A stretch of 64,000 nt of DNA from Aureibacter tunicatorum (GTDB taxonomy: Bacteria; Bacteroidota; Bacteroidia; Cytophagales; Cyclobacteriaceae), in assembly GCF_036492635.1 (NCBI RefSeq), contig NZ_AP025306.1, positions 248,001 to 312,000 on the forward strand, in the 5' to 3' direction. The notes beneath the pieces were generated by a model. It had not been told where the DNA came from. It did not search any database and was given only the letters and a program-made list of their open reading frames with translations. Positions 45,081-55,008 of this stretch are shown in pieces; within the stretch, counting starts at the first letter, position 1, and every line of letters begins with the position of its first letter. The position numbers were made by a program, and so were the translations under genes.

Positions 45081-45938
45081 TTAGTCGAATTTGCTCACTT
45101 TATATCCTTTTTTTGAAAGCATTTTCAAAAGTCCTTCTTTGCCGTGCAAGTGCATAGTTCCTACCATCACAAATTCGGTGCTTCCATCTTGCATCATTTT
45201 TTCTATTTTAGGCAACCATAGTTTATTTCTATCCACTTGGATTTGCTGGTAGATGTCAGGATAGTCGGACTTCATTTCTTTGATTTGTTTGTTGAAGTAT
45301 TTGGTAGATCCTTTTCGCCATTCACTCAACATTTCCTCGAGGTCGGCAATCATATTTTCCATGTCTCTTAGAGAATATTTGACATACTTATCTTCATTGC
45401 CTTCTCCCATGTTGGTGATTATGCTTATTTGATCTTCTACCGATTCCATGTAAGCTATGGGTTTGTCTTGATTCTTGGCTTTATCATGATAGAATTTGTC
45501 AACGCCTTCAGTGCCGATGCCATTTTTCTGCATTTCCAAAACCATGACCATCAACAGGATCATCGATGGTTTAAGCTTTTGCAATTGGCTTGCTGGCAGT
45601 TGATATTTCTCAAGCATGTTTGCCAAGTCATTGTAGGTATCTTCTTTCAGCACGGATTGCAAAGTGCGATCGTCTGTATATACGCTTCTGGACATGATCA
45701 GTTGAGCAAAGCTTGGGTCGTTTACTTTGTCAAGGTCAGCTTCAAAAGCGACCTTGTCTGAGGCGTCGAATGCTTTGTCGTAAGCTTCGGGCAAGGGATG
45801 GTCTTCGGCTCTTAGCACATGGATGGTCCCTCCCAAATACATCGTATTGCCGTTTTTTTCCACTTTCCAAATAGATTGCCCTTGCGTTCCAAAAGATATC
45901 AAAAACAAGGCAGTTAAGCATAACAATGCTTTTTTCAT
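45081..45938 (-). CDS. TraB/GumN-family protein
   Basis: 285 residues. Signal peptide MKKALLCLTALFLISFGTQG, mature start QSIWKVEKNGNTMYLGGTIH, the classic TraB/GumN opening (YLxGTxH), with AFEADL and a closing VMVGTMHLHGKEGLLKML. Both GT-x-H motifs, thought to bind metal in this EreA/ChaN-like fold, are kept. Biochemical activity of exported bacterial members is not settled; proposed to be metalloproteases. Single gene with its own terminator. Confidence 0.88.
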   Translation of the reverse strand: MKKALLCLTALFLISFGTQGQSIWKVEKNGNTMYLGGTIHVLRAEDHPLPEAYDKAFDASDKVAFEADLDKVNDPSFAQLIMSRSVYTDDRTLQSVLKEDTYNDLANMLEKYQLPASQLQKLKPSMILLMVMVLEMQKNGIGTEGVDKFYHDKAKNQDKPIAYMESVEDQISIITNMGEGNEDKYVKYSLRDMENMIADLEEMLSEWRKGSTKYFNKQIKEMKSDYPDIYQQIQVDRNKLWLPKIEKMMQDGSTEFVMVGTMHLHGKEGLLKMLSKKGYKVSKFD

Positions 45939-46606
45939 AGGTAATGTCGTTAAGTTGAAAAATTAGATATTTTGAGACAATATTAGTTGAAAAATAAGCA
46001 TAATCAAATTGAGGTCTTCGGTTTTATTTTAACTTGGTTTTTTTAAGGATTGATTTGAAGAAAATTGTACCGATATAATTTTTTCATCTAATTGATTTTT
46101 AGCAATCTATGATGATGATTTTTACTGTTTAAATTAGTATTATTTAATCGTTCGCATTTATCATTACGAACATGATTTGTAAGCTTGAATTCTATTTCTT
46201 TTAAATGTTATAGGTATTTAATTTTGTGTGAGTTTTTTGTGAAAATACAGCTTAATCCTAAAAGAAGTTTTTGTGAATAATAGTTAATGTTTGGTGAGTT
46301 TTATTAATATGAAATTAATGTGTGGTTTGTGTCGTTTTGTCAATGATTTAGCCAAACTTGTAAATTCTTAAATTTAACTTATAGGATATTGTTTGAGTTT
46401 AAATTTACATTTGATTAAAATTTGTTGTTTGGTAATATATGTATACCAATATTCTTTGTATTATGTTATTTTGAGGGCATAAATCACTATTTATTTACTT
46501 ATAATAAAAAAATAATTGTCTTTAAGTCATTTAAAGTTGTGTTTACTTTTTTTTTGACTCATTTTCATGTAGTATTATTAAATTTTTTAACTAAATACTA
46601 TACTAT
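45939..46606. other. AT-rich upstream region of the large protease gene
   Basis: About 670 bp without credible genes; a 62-codon plus-strand frame (46422-46610) is very Phe/Ile-rich and overlaps the next start, so is rejected. Very A/T-rich. A possible promoter lies just before the next gene. Confidence 0.45.
46554..46586 (+). promoter_or_regulatory. Possible Bacteroidota-type promoter
   Basis: TTG at 46554-46556 and TAAATTTT at 46579-46586 approximate the -33 TTG and -7 TAnnTTTG pattern, but the 22-nt spacing is a little long. It would start transcription about 15 bp before the ATG at 46607. Confidence 0.3.
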
Positions 46607-49600
46607 ATGAGAAAATTATACTTATCATTTTTACTGGTTTTTATGGCCGGTTGGAGCTATGCTCAAAATGATAAATGCGGAACGAATTACTTTACTTATG
46701 AGCAGATCCAGCAAATAAGGGAAAGCGCAAAACAGTATCAGTCAAGCCGCAGAACCGCTGCCAATCAAATTACCAGTGTGCCTGTGCAATTTCATTTTAT
46801 TCACCCCAATGACCCCAGTCATGCGGAAGTCGCTTCGATAGAAGAAGCTAATATGCTATTGGCTTGGATGAATCATGATTTTGAGCCTGCGGATTTGACT
46901 TTCTTTTTTAAGGAAGCTCCTATTTATGTGAATCATACAGCTTCCTGGGATAATTTTACCAGTGCCAAAGAAGAGGCGATGGCTGCTGAATCGGAAGCGG
47001 ATGATGCCTTGAATATATATTTTGTGAAGGAAATTCAAGGAGATGTAGCCGGTTACGCTCGTGCGCCTTTGCCTAACAAGAGTTCGAACAGAATCGTGAT
47101 GGAACACAGGTATGCGGGAGACCAAGGGGTGGTTTCGCATGAAGTTGGCCATTACTTTAGCTTGCCGCACACATTTCAAAATACGGAAGGTGGCCCAAAT
47201 GGCAATCTGTCGGAGAATGTGGCAAGATCTGGATCTGAATTCAATGCGGATGCAGCAGGAGACTTTATTAGCGATACTCATGCCGATCCAGGCGTTGATG
47301 AAAATAGAGCTCAAACAGACCGTTATGGCAGAACGTATACTCCTCCTACAGACAATCTCATGTCCTATTACAGTTCTTCAGATATCATGATTTTTACTCC
47401 GGGTCAGTATGAGCAAGTGAAGTATGGTGTAAGTCGTCGAAAATTCTTTATGTATGAGTGGGCTAGGCCTGAATATAGTTGGGACGCATCGCCTGCGAGT
47501 GTGAATGCAGTCGAGAATCTATCCGCTGAGTTCGCTATGAATAAAATAACATTGTCATGGGACGATGTCGCTGATAATGAAACAGGTTATATTATCTACA
47601 GATCAAGATCCGCGTCTTCAGGTTTTAGAGCATTGCCGGGTAAAGGTTTAGCGCCTGGCGCTGAAACTTATACGGATGACTATATGCTTGAGCACCGAAC
47701 AAAATATTATTACAAGATAGTCCCTTCCAATGGTGATCCTTTGGCAGATTGGCCTGTGATAGGTATAGAGACGCCTCTGATGTATTGTTTGCCACCTTAT
47801 CCCTTTACTTGCATTTTCAAATTAAATGGAGTTGCAGTAAGTAATTCACAAGGAGAACCTTTAATGTCCAATATCAATAACGAATGCAACCAAATCGGAA
47901 CTGGAAGAATAGGTTTTAACAATGTGAATTACATTTTGGGAGATTATTCAAACTCAATTCCTAGTTTTGATATGACTCCGGGAGAAGAATACTCGTTTTC
48001 ATTCAATTTAGATCAAGGACAACCGGGGAATATTTCCATTTGGATTGATTTTGACCAGAATGGTGTTTACAATACTGATGAAATAGTTTTTCAAAATATT
48101 AGTGTTGTCGATGGATCGGAAAACTCCGTTCTTATTCCAGCCAATGCCAATACAGGCTTGACGAAAATGAGAATCAGGTATGAAATAGCAGGTATTCAGA
48201 CGCCGATAGAAGATCCTTGCGGCATAGCGAGAACTCCCGGTGAAACAGAGGAATATGCTGTTAATATTTTAGGCGACAATCCTGCGTGCAATATACTTAG
48301 CGTTAGCGCAGGAGAACAATCAGCATGTGAAGAGGTGTTGAATACGTATACTCAGAGCATTGTCGTTGAGTACAAAGGAGCTCCTACAGATGGCTATTTA
48401 AACGTAAATGGTCAACATTTTCCTATCACAGGAAGCCCTCAAGTCGTTGAGCTTGTTGATTTGGATTCAGACGGAATACCTGTGGATGTCATGGTTGGCT
48501 TTTCGGATAATGATGATTGTGAGTATTTGGTAACAGAATTATTTACCGCTCCAGAATCTTGCATGCCAAAGATTATAAAAGCCACTGCCATGGCAGGATC
48601 CTGCAATTCTCAAACAAATTTACATAACCAAGAAATTGTGATAGAGTATGAGAATGAAGTTGCGGGAGGGAGCCTTTTGATCAATGGCAAAAAATATGCA
48701 ACTACGGGAAGTCCTCAAACCGTTATATTTGAAGATATAGAATCAAATGGGCAGGAACATATCTATGAAGTAGCCTTTTTGAATTATCCTTCTAGAGTAA
48801 CGACGACAAGCGTTAATGCCAGAAACAGTTGCAAGCCGCAGTGTAATTTTGTGTTTGCCAATATTGTAGCGACAGGCGAGTGCGTTGATGGTTTATTTGA
48901 ATTGCAATTGTTCACTCAGTATAAAAATGCTCCTGCCGGCGATTTAATAATAAATGGCCAAGTTGCTCCCATCAATAAGGACGCATTGCCCGATGCTCAA
49001 GGAAATATTTTTCAATTCGTGACAATGAATTTTCCAGCAAGAGGAGGAAATATGGATTTGGAAGTTTATTTTTCTGAAGAGCCTTCTTGCAGGTATTTTG
49101 AAGAACAAGCTATTGAGTCTCCTGCATCTTGTGCTCCACTTCCGGAAATTGTTAATGCAAGTATAGGCAATCAGTCAGCTTGCGATCAAGCGACGAATAC
49201 GTACTCTCAAGAAGTAATAATTAGTTACAATAACCCACCTATTGGAGGCAAGCTGAAAGTTAATAGCCAAGAGTTTGATATTGCGTCCAGTCCTCAAACA
49301 ATACTTTTGGAGGGTTTGGTTTCGGATGGAGCTTTGGTTGATCTTAATGTTGAGTTTGCAAGTGATCAACAATCGCTTGTTGTTTTTGAAGATTTATTCA
49401 CAGCGCCATCAGATTGCTTTCAGTCAAACTGCAATATTACATCTATTGCTTTGGGTGAAAGAGGAATTTGCGACCCATTGCATAATACGTATACTCAAAA
49501 TGTGATAGTAAGCTATCAAGCAGCTCCAGCTACAGGCCATTTAGTAGTTAATGGACAAAACTATGCTATTGAAGCAAGCCCAATGACTGTTACCTTGATG

Positions 49601-52300
49601 AATTTGCCTTCAGATGGCACTTCGATAGATGTTGCAGCTTTTTTTGAGGAAGATCCTAATTGTAAAATGGTTGAAACATCATTATTTACTGGACCAAATG
49701 GATGCGATGACAATACTCCTATCTGCTCAATTTCAAATATTACGGCTGGAATACAATCTGCATGCGATCCTTTAACCAATTCTTATAGCCAAGATATAAT
49801 AATTGCGTATGAAGAAGCGCCTTCGACAGGAGGTATAATCATAAATGGACAACGCTTCGATCTTTCTGCTAGCCCAATGACTATTACATTGACCAATTTG
49901 CTGTCTGATGGCGGCGCTGTCGATGTTGAAGCGCGCTTTGAAGATAATAAGGCTTGCAAATATGAATCAGAGGCTTTGTTTAACGCGCCATTTGATTGTT
50001 CTCCATCTTGCAATATTATCGATGTGGCTAAAAATGGAAGAACACAATGCAACCCTACGACGAATACCTTCAAGCAAAAGTTGACAATAACCTATGATAA
50101 TGCGCCATCCTCTGGCAAGCTTAATGTTAATGGTCAAGAGTTTGATATCACACAAAGCCCGCAACAAGTTCAATTAATCGATTTGCCTTCAGATGGTTTG
50201 GAAAATGACGTTACCGTCTTTTTCACAGCTGATCAATCATGCAGTTACACGAAAGAAAAAGTGTTTAAATCTAGAAATAGCTGTTTGCCTGCATGTTCAA
50301 TTACAGGTATTGCTTCGGGAATTCAATCAGTTTGCGATCCATTGACCAATACATACAGTCAAGAAGTAATTATCGCTTATGAGGATGCTCCTGCTACAGG
50401 AGGTTTGGTGGTGAATGGAGAAGTCTTCGCTTTGACAGCAAGCCCGATGACAGTGATTTTGTCAGGGTTAACTTCTGATGGTAATGCGGTTGATGTTGAC
50501 GCTCATTTTGAAAATGAATTAGAATGCAAGTTTGAATCTATCGCTTTATTTACCGCTCCGGTAAATTGTACTCCTGTTTGTTCGATATCTGAGATTTCAC
50601 TAGGTGTTCAATCTATTTGCGATCCATTGACTAATACGTACAGTCAAGAAGTAATTATCTCTTATGAGGATGCTCCTGCTACAGGAGGCTTGGTGGTGAA
50701 TGGCGAAGTATTCGCTTTGACAGCAAGCCCTATGTCAGTGATGTTGACAGGATTAACTTCCAATGGAAATGTGGTTGATGTTGAAGCTCATTTTGAAAGT
50801 GAAATAGAATGCAAGTTTGAATCAGTAGCTTTATTTACCGCTCCAGTTGATTGCACGCCGTCTTGCAATATTCTTGATGTGGCTAAAAATGGCAGAACGC
50901 AATGCGACCCTGCGACGAACACTTTCAAGCAAAAGTTAACGATAACGTACGAAAACGCTCCTTCATCAGGCAAGTTGAATGTTAATGGACAAGAGTTTGA
51001 AATAACGAGCAGTCCGCAGAAAATACAGTTGGTTGATTTGGAGTCGAATGGTTTGCAAAATGATGTTACGGTTTATTTTACAGAGAATTCAGCATGCAGT
51101 TTTACAAAGGAGAAAGTATTTAAATCGAGAAACAGCTGTTTGCCAGTTTGTTCAATAACAGGTATTACTACGGGAATTCAATCAGTTTGCGATCCATTGA
51201 CCAATACATACAGTCAAGAAGTAATTATCGTTTATGAGGATGCTCCTGCTACAGGAGGTTTGGTGGTGAATGGAGAAGTCTTCGCTTTGACAGCAAGCCC
51301 GATGACAGTGACTTTGACAGGATTAATTTCCGATGGAAATACGGTTGATGTTGACGCTCATTTTGAAAATGATTTAGAATGCAAGTTTGAATCTATAGCT
51401 TTATTTACCGCTCCGGTTGATTGCACGCCGTCTTGCAATATTCTTGATGTGGCTAAAAATGGCAGAACGCAATGCGATCCTGCGACGAACACTTTCAAGC
51501 AAAAGTTAACGATAACCTATGAAAATGCACCTACATCAGGCAAGTTGAATGTTAATGGACAAGAGTTTGAGATAAAGAGCAGTCCACAGAAGGTGCAGTT
51601 GGTTGATTTGGAGTCGAATGGCTTGCAAAAAGATGTTACGGTTTATTTTACAGAGAATTCAGCATGCAGTTTTACAAAGGAGAAAGTATTTAAATCGAGA
51701 AATAGCTGTTTGCCAAAAGAATGCTTGATTAAAAGTGTAGAACTGGGAGCTACATCGGAATGCAATATTTCTACAAATACATTTAGTCAAGAAGTTGTGG
51801 TTTCTTTTGATAGAGGCGAATTAACAGAGATATTGGAGCTGTTTGTTAGATTTGGTTTGGAAGAACTTAGATATACTTACACTCTTGGTGCTGGAGATGC
51901 AAGCGAAGCCACAGTTTTATTGGAAGGCTTGCCTTCTAATTCAAACTTGATGGATTTGGAAGTTCGTTTTGTTGAAGAGCAATCTTGCAGTCTGTTGAAG
52001 ACTGAGTTTATTCTAGCGAAATCATCTTGCAGACATGAGTTGGTATTAGGGGACGACAGAATTTCAATTTTGGAAAGTATAACCATTTCGCCTAATCCTG
52101 CAAGCGATTTACTTCGAATTGATGGCTTGAAAAGCCAGATGATAAATCTGGATTTTTACGACTTGTCAGGAAGATTGATTTACACAGTATCAGCAATTTC
52201 TGAAGATAGAATCGATATTAGCGAAATCAAGGCGGGGATTTACATTTTGGAAATACAAACCAAACAGGGCCTTGTCAAAGAAAGGTTAGTGGTTAAGTAA
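46607..52300 (+). CDS. Giant T9SS-secreted M43 (pappalysin-like) metalloprotease with 13 tandem repeats
   Basis: 1897 residues. Signal peptide 1-20 (MRKLYLSFLLVFMAGWSYAQ). Catalytic domain ~30-285: HEVGHYFSLPH (zinc His 178, 182, 188; Glu179) and Met-turn DNLMSYY (Met252), the M43 pattern. FnIII ~300-385 (KITLSWDDVADNETGYIIYR). GEVED domain ~430-555 (ISIWIDFDQNGVYNTDEIVF). Thirteen Cys-rich repeats of ~95 residues from 561 to ~1808, each starting C-(N/S)-I and ending S/D-C-x-P. T9SS type A sorting domain ~1820-1897 (ITISPNPASDLLRIDGL, GIYILEIQTKQG, ERLVVK). It is exported, anchored at the surface or released, and probably digests proteins; the repeats may be adhesive or spacing modules. Ends at a terminator. 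Confidence 0.92.
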   Translation: MRKLYLSFLLVFMAGWSYAQNDKCGTNYFTYEQIQQIRESAKQYQSSRRTAANQITSVPVQFHFIHPNDPSHAEVASIEEANMLLAWMNHDFEPADLTFFFKEAPIYVNHTASWDNFTSAKEEAMAAESEADDALNIYFVKEIQGDVAGYARAPLPNKSSNRIVMEHRYAGDQGVVSHEVGHYFSLPHTFQNTEGGPNGNLSENVARSGSEFNADAAGDFISDTHADPGVDENRAQTDRYGRTYTPPTDNLMSYYSSSDIMIFTPGQYEQVKYGVSRRKFFMYEWARPEYSWDASPASVNAVENLSAEFAMNKITLSWDDVADNETGYIIYRSRSASSGFRALPGKGLAPGAETYTDDYMLEHRTKYYYKIVPSNGDPLADWPVIGIETPLMYCLPPYPFTCIFKLNGVAVSNSQGEPLMSNINNECNQIGTGRIGFNNVNYILGDYSNSIPSFDMTPGEEYSFSFNLDQGQPGNISIWIDFDQNGVYNTDEIVFQNISVVDGSENSVLIPANANTGLTKMRIRYEIAGIQTPIEDPCGIARTPGETEEYAVNILGDNPACNILSVSAGEQSACEEVLNTYTQSIVVEYKGAPTDGYLNVNGQHFPITGSPQVVELVDLDSDGIPVDVMVGFSDNDDCEYLVTELFTAPESCMPKIIKATAMAGSCNSQTNLHNQEIVIEYENEVAGGSLLINGKKYATTGSPQTVIFEDIESNGQEHIYEVAFLNYPSRVTTTSVNARNSCKPQCNFVFANIVATGECVDGLFELQLFTQYKNAPAGDLIINGQVAPINKDALPDAQGNIFQFVTMNFPARGGNMDLEVYFSEEPSCRYFEEQAIESPASCAPLPEIVNASIGNQSACDQATNTYSQEVIISYNNPPIGGKLKVNSQEFDIASSPQTILLEGLVSDGALVDLNVEFASDQQSLVVFEDLFTAPSDCFQSNCNITSIALGERGICDPLHNTYTQNVIVSYQAAPATGHLVVNGQNYAIEASPMTVTLMNLPSDGTSIDVAAFFEEDPNCKMVETSLFTGPNGCDDNTPICSISNITAGIQSACDPLTNSYSQDIIIAYEEAPSTGGIIINGQRFDLSASPMTITLTNLLSDGGAVDVEARFEDNKACKYESEALFNAPFDCSPSCNIIDVAKNGRTQCNPTTNTFKQKLTITYDNAPSSGKLNVNGQEFDITQSPQQVQLIDLPSDGLENDVTVFFTADQSCSYTKEKVFKSRNSCLPACSITGIASGIQSVCDPLTNTYSQEVIIAYEDAPATGGLVVNGEVFALTASPMTVILSGLTSDGNAVDVDAHFENELECKFESIALFTAPVNCTPVCSISEISLGVQSICDPLTNTYSQEVIISYEDAPATGGLVVNGEVFALTASPMSVMLTGLTSNGNVVDVEAHFESEIECKFESVALFTAPVDCTPSCNILDVAKNGRTQCDPATNTFKQKLTITYENAPSSGKLNVNGQEFEITSSPQKIQLVDLESNGLQNDVTVYFTENSACSFTKEKVFKSRNSCLPVCSITGITTGIQSVCDPLTNTYSQEVIIVYEDAPATGGLVVNGEVFALTASPMTVTLTGLISDGNTVDVDAHFENDLECKFESIALFTAPVDCTPSCNILDVAKNGRTQCDPATNTFKQKLTITYENAPTSGKLNVNGQEFEIKSSPQKVQLVDLESNGLQKDVTVYFTENSACSFTKEKVFKSRNSCLPKECLIKSVELGATSECNISTNTFSQEVVVSFDRGELTEILELFVRFGLEELRYTYTLGAGDASEATVLLEGLPSNSNLMDLEVRFVEEQSCSLLKTEFILAKSSCRHELVLGDDRISILESITISPNPASDLLRIDGLKSQMINLDFYDLSGRLIYTVSAISEDRIDISEIKAGIYILEIQTKQGLVKERLVVK
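48287..52036 (+). repeat. Thirteen coding tandem repeats, six near-identical in length
   Basis: Repeat units start at 48287 and continue to ~52036. Units 7-12 start at 50009, 50294, 50579, 50864, 51149 and 51434: exactly 285 bp apart. They are of two types, B (units 7, 10, 12; 'DVAKNGRTQC') and A (8, 9, 11; 'GIQSVCDPLTNTYSQ'), in the order B-A-A-B-A-B. Units 10 and 12 (570 bp apart) differ at few positions, as do 8, 9 and 11, so recent unit or two-unit duplications are evident. The first five are more diverged. Confidence 0.9.
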
Positions 52301-52330
52301 ACCGATAGTAAATAAAATCAAACAGTATTT

Positions 52331-52366
52331 AATAGCAACATGATTCGCTCTGTTGCTATTTTTTTG
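52331..52366 (+). terminator. Terminator of the protease gene
   Basis: Perfect 10-bp stem AATAGCAACA (52331-52340) / TGTTGCTATT (52351-52360), 10-nt loop, T-run to 52365. The loop, right arm and T-run (24 nt, 52341-52364) recur exactly at 56330-56353. Confidence 0.9.
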
Positions 52367-52399
52367 ATTTTCGAATATGTGCTTAATTATCGATTTAAA

Positions 52400-52960
52400 A
52401 TAACAAAAGCTGATCTTGGAGTTACGACAGAACTTAATTAGCTTTTTAAATGGATCTTGATTCAAGTTCGAATTTATTTGAAATGTTCATAATTTTAAAG
52501 GTTTTGAAGTATAAAAAGCGATAAGAATTTTTAGATCACCTTATTAAAAGATTTAGTTAGCGGTCGATTTGTTATTTTTTTAGAGATAGCTGATAAAATA
52601 GATATGAAGATAAATCGTCTTCAATAGAAATACGAATTCAAGATTTTTTACAAAAGGCAAGCTTTGAATATCAGGGAATTACACTATTTGTTCTGAGTTG
52701 CATTTATCATGAAGAATTGATACTTAGTATTGATCGTAGTGAATGGGATTATGGAAAAGAATTTGCTTGTCATCAACAGTTTGAAGATAACATGAGTTGC
52801 CCCACATATATTGCAGGCTTATATATATCTTATCAAAGAGGAGGAATGAGAATACAAACGGATTTATTAGTCAGTATTATCCAAAAGAAAGTCAACAGAA
52901 AAAGTATTTCTTGGGCAGGTAATAATGGTTGAAAATAAACTAAATAGTTGATCTATAAAA
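52400..52960 (+). mobile_element. Decayed IS4-like transposase, copy 1
   Basis: Translation across frames gives pieces like IS4-family transposases of Bacteroidota: IEIRIQDFLQKASFEYQGI and LILSIDRSEWDYGKEF (the first catalytic Asp). Stops and frameshifts are frequent; the open part 52717-52932 is a scrap. It aligns by eye with 55870-56275 over ~390 bp in the same orientation, with matches such as AGAGATAGCTGATAAAATAG. The C-terminal two thirds of a transposase are missing. Confidence 0.72.
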
Positions 52961-53018
52961 ATTTACTGTATTAGTTATTTTAGATACGATCTGTTAGGCT
53001 ACTGGAATAGAAGAAAGC

Positions 53019-53090
53019 AGAATTCAACCCTTTTAGAAAAAGAAACATGGCTATATGCAGTTTAGTGTTTTCAGAAGAGGGTTGAATTCT
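53019..53090. repeat. Long-loop inverted repeat
   Basis: AGAATTCAACCCT (53019-53031) and AGGGTTGAATTCT (53078-53090) are perfect complements separated by 46 nt, followed by TTTT. It may be a small non-autonomous element, IS-end debris or a terminator with a large loop. Lies between IS4 relic 1 and the permease gene. Confidence 0.45.
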
Positions 53091-53227
53091 TTTCGTGAAT
53101 ATATTAAATAAAACGAGTAGTATTATATATAACTACCCTTCGGATTGATGCTTTGAAAAATTGTCGGGTAGAGTAAATGTTGTTAATCTGAGCATTTATT
53201 ATTTTCATATAGATTGATTAAAAGGTA

Positions 53228-54247
53228 TTATTTTAAAATTAGTATTAGCAAAAGAGTTAAGATATATGCAAATATTGGAGCGATAGCCCATATAGTGAAA
53301 AATCGTTTCACGGTTTGATTTTTAAATGTATTTGCAAAGCCTTTTTTTGAGATGCTCAGTGCAATGAAAGCACCTCCATTTAATTGAACTAAGGAGGTCG
53401 GAATTCCTTTGCTTATTGAAGCAAATAGAAGTAAGCTGGCTACTATAACAGCTATGACAGTGGCATAAAAAGGAGAGACTGTTATGATTTCTTTTCCAGT
53501 CTTTTGAGTCACCTTATGGCCTAAGAGCGAGCTTCCGATAGCAAAGCAAGGGGAGACAATTAGCACTGATAGAATTATAATGGGTAAGGTGTTATGTATT
53601 ACCTCTTGGCCGATTTCGTTTGTTGTAAGGGAAGCTATCGGTGCTGCTGCGTTGGCGACATTATTAGCTCCGATGGAAAACGCAACGTAAAGAGATGATA
53701 AAATTAATATAGCTTTTAAAAGCTTATGATCATTTAGGTGTGAGTAATTATCTGTGAAGAATTTGCTTTTGAGTAAAGGGAATATCCATTTTGATAATCC
53801 AAGCATGATGGTAAAGGAGATAATAGGTAAAATGATCCAAGTAGGTAGTATCTCATAGAAAAGTTTTTGGGTATTTAATCCATCCAAGGCAGTAGCTGCT
53901 CCAGCTATAGAGAGTACAGTAGCTTGACTGGTAGATTGTGGTACACCGATTAGATTTGCTATGAGTAAAGATACGCCTACTGAAAATAAGATGATGGAAG
54001 TGTTGAGGGGTGTGAAAAAAGAGTGTTCTAAAAGGCCTTTGCCTAGTGTTAAAGACACTTCTTTACCAGCTATTAATGCTCCGGCTAATACCATGAGTCC
54101 GAATAGACCCGGGATCATGGATTTTTTTATGACATTTGCTCCATATGCTGCTGAGAAAGAGGGAGAAGTGCCGCTTCCTCCCATGTTGATGGCTAAAAAC
54201 ATGGCTAATAAAAATGGAATCGTAAGTAAATTAAAAAGTTCTGACAT
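53228..54247 (-). CDS. PiT/CysP-family anion permease (sulfate or phosphate)
   Basis: 339 residues, about ten TM helices. The two PiT repeats are seen: N-terminal AINMGGSGTSPSFSAAYGAN and C-terminal YVAFSIGANNVANAAAPIAS. The N-half (NMGGSGT...SAAYGA) is closer to the CysP sulfate-permease branch than to classical PiT phosphate carriers, which start with GANDVANA. A neighbouring Rrf2 regulator, a class often tied to sulfur or Fe-S metabolism, supports sulfate, but phosphate cannot be ruled out. The start overlaps the end of the DUF2490 gene by 17 bp, so translation is likely coupled. Confidence 0.85.
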   Translation of the reverse strand: MSELFNLLTIPFLLAMFLAINMGGSGTSPSFSAAYGANVIKKSMIPGLFGLMVLAGALIAGKEVSLTLGKGLLEHSFFTPLNTSIILFSVGVSLLIANLIGVPQSTSQATVLSIAGAATALDGLNTQKLFYEILPTWIILPIISFTIMLGLSKWIFPLLKSKFFTDNYSHLNDHKLLKAILILSSLYVAFSIGANNVANAAAPIASLTTNEIGQEVIHNTLPIIILSVLIVSPCFAIGSSLLGHKVTQKTGKEIITVSPFYATVIAVIVASLLLFASISKGIPTSLVQLNGGAFIALSISKKGFANTFKNQTVKRFFTIWAIAPIFAYILTLLLILILK

Positions 54248-54971
54248 AATTATTAAATTTTATTTCGTGATGAATAGTAAATCTGATGATGTGTCGATTA
54301 AAAAAGTCAATACCAGATGCTCGTTGTTGATACCAATTAAAGTATCCTATTTCAAAACCAAAGTTTTCAACAGGCATATAATGGATACTTGTTCCGTATC
54401 TATTTTGATCAAATACATTTTGAGTTATTTTTTTCCCAATATTTAAATGAATTTCATCAAAAGCTTTTACTGTTAATTGTTTTGATAGTGCATATCTCAA
54501 TTCGAGTTTATATCTAATTCGTATGTTTTCGAAGTCAAAGGAATGATCTGGTTGTTCAAAAAATCGAAATTCACTCCAATATCTGTGGTGTATTGAAAAT
54601 TTGCTTGAGATGGGTTGTTTGTTCGCTACTTCTAATTGAGGGCGTAGTTCAATATTATTTTCGAAGTTTGAGATTTCGGGGTCATGGGGTAATGATTGAA
54701 CAAAATAAGTAAATCCTATGGCTGTATTCCATCCATAATTCATTTTTCTAGCGAGATGAGTTCTTGATACAAATTGATGCTGTCTCCAGGGGAAGCAATA
54801 AGTTCTTTCTTCAAATTCATGTTTGATTTGGTATGTTTCAGTGAGTTTTAATTTTAGAAAATATCTTATCCATAGTAGTTTTTGGGAATCAATATTTTTT
54901 TGAGCATTAATATTGGTTAAAGACAGATGAAAAAATATAAGGGCAAAAAGTGTGGGTCTGGCCATTCTCAT
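54231..54971 (-). CDS. DUF2490 outer-membrane beta-barrel protein
   Basis: 246 residues. Signal peptide MRMARPTLFALIFFHLSLTN, ending INAQ. The barrel strands include KLTETYQIKHEFEERTY, YGWNTAIGFTYFVQ, IELRPQLEVANKQPI, HHRYWSEFRFFEQ, IRIRYKLELRYALS, VENFGFEIGYFNWYQQ, all typical of DUF2490. Precedes and overlaps the permease gene (one operon). The pairing suggests it is a porin or channel that serves the permease (inference). Confidence 0.85.
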   Translation of the reverse strand: MRMARPTLFALIFFHLSLTNINAQKNIDSQKLLWIRYFLKLKLTETYQIKHEFEERTYCFPWRQHQFVSRTHLARKMNYGWNTAIGFTYFVQSLPHDPEISNFENNIELRPQLEVANKQPISSKFSIHHRYWSEFRFFEQPDHSFDFENIRIRYKLELRYALSKQLTVKAFDEIHLNIGKKITQNVFDQNRYGTSIHYMPVENFGFEIGYFNWYQQRASGIDFFNRHIIRFTIHHEIKFNNYVRTF

Positions 54972-55008
54972 TTTGACTAAAAAATTTCATGAGTAAAAAA
55001 AGCTATTT

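Noticed and set aside
46422-46610. 62-codon Phe/Ile-rich frame
   Set aside because: Composition follows the T-rich intergenic DNA and it overlaps the start of the protease gene.
49000-51750. Regular repeats suggesting CRISPR
   Set aside because: Units are 285 bp, in frame, coding and adjacent without spacers.
52717-52932. 71-codon frame as a separate gene
   Set aside because: Its start reads as the IS4 transposase core (SIDRSEWDYGK); it is a piece of the relic.
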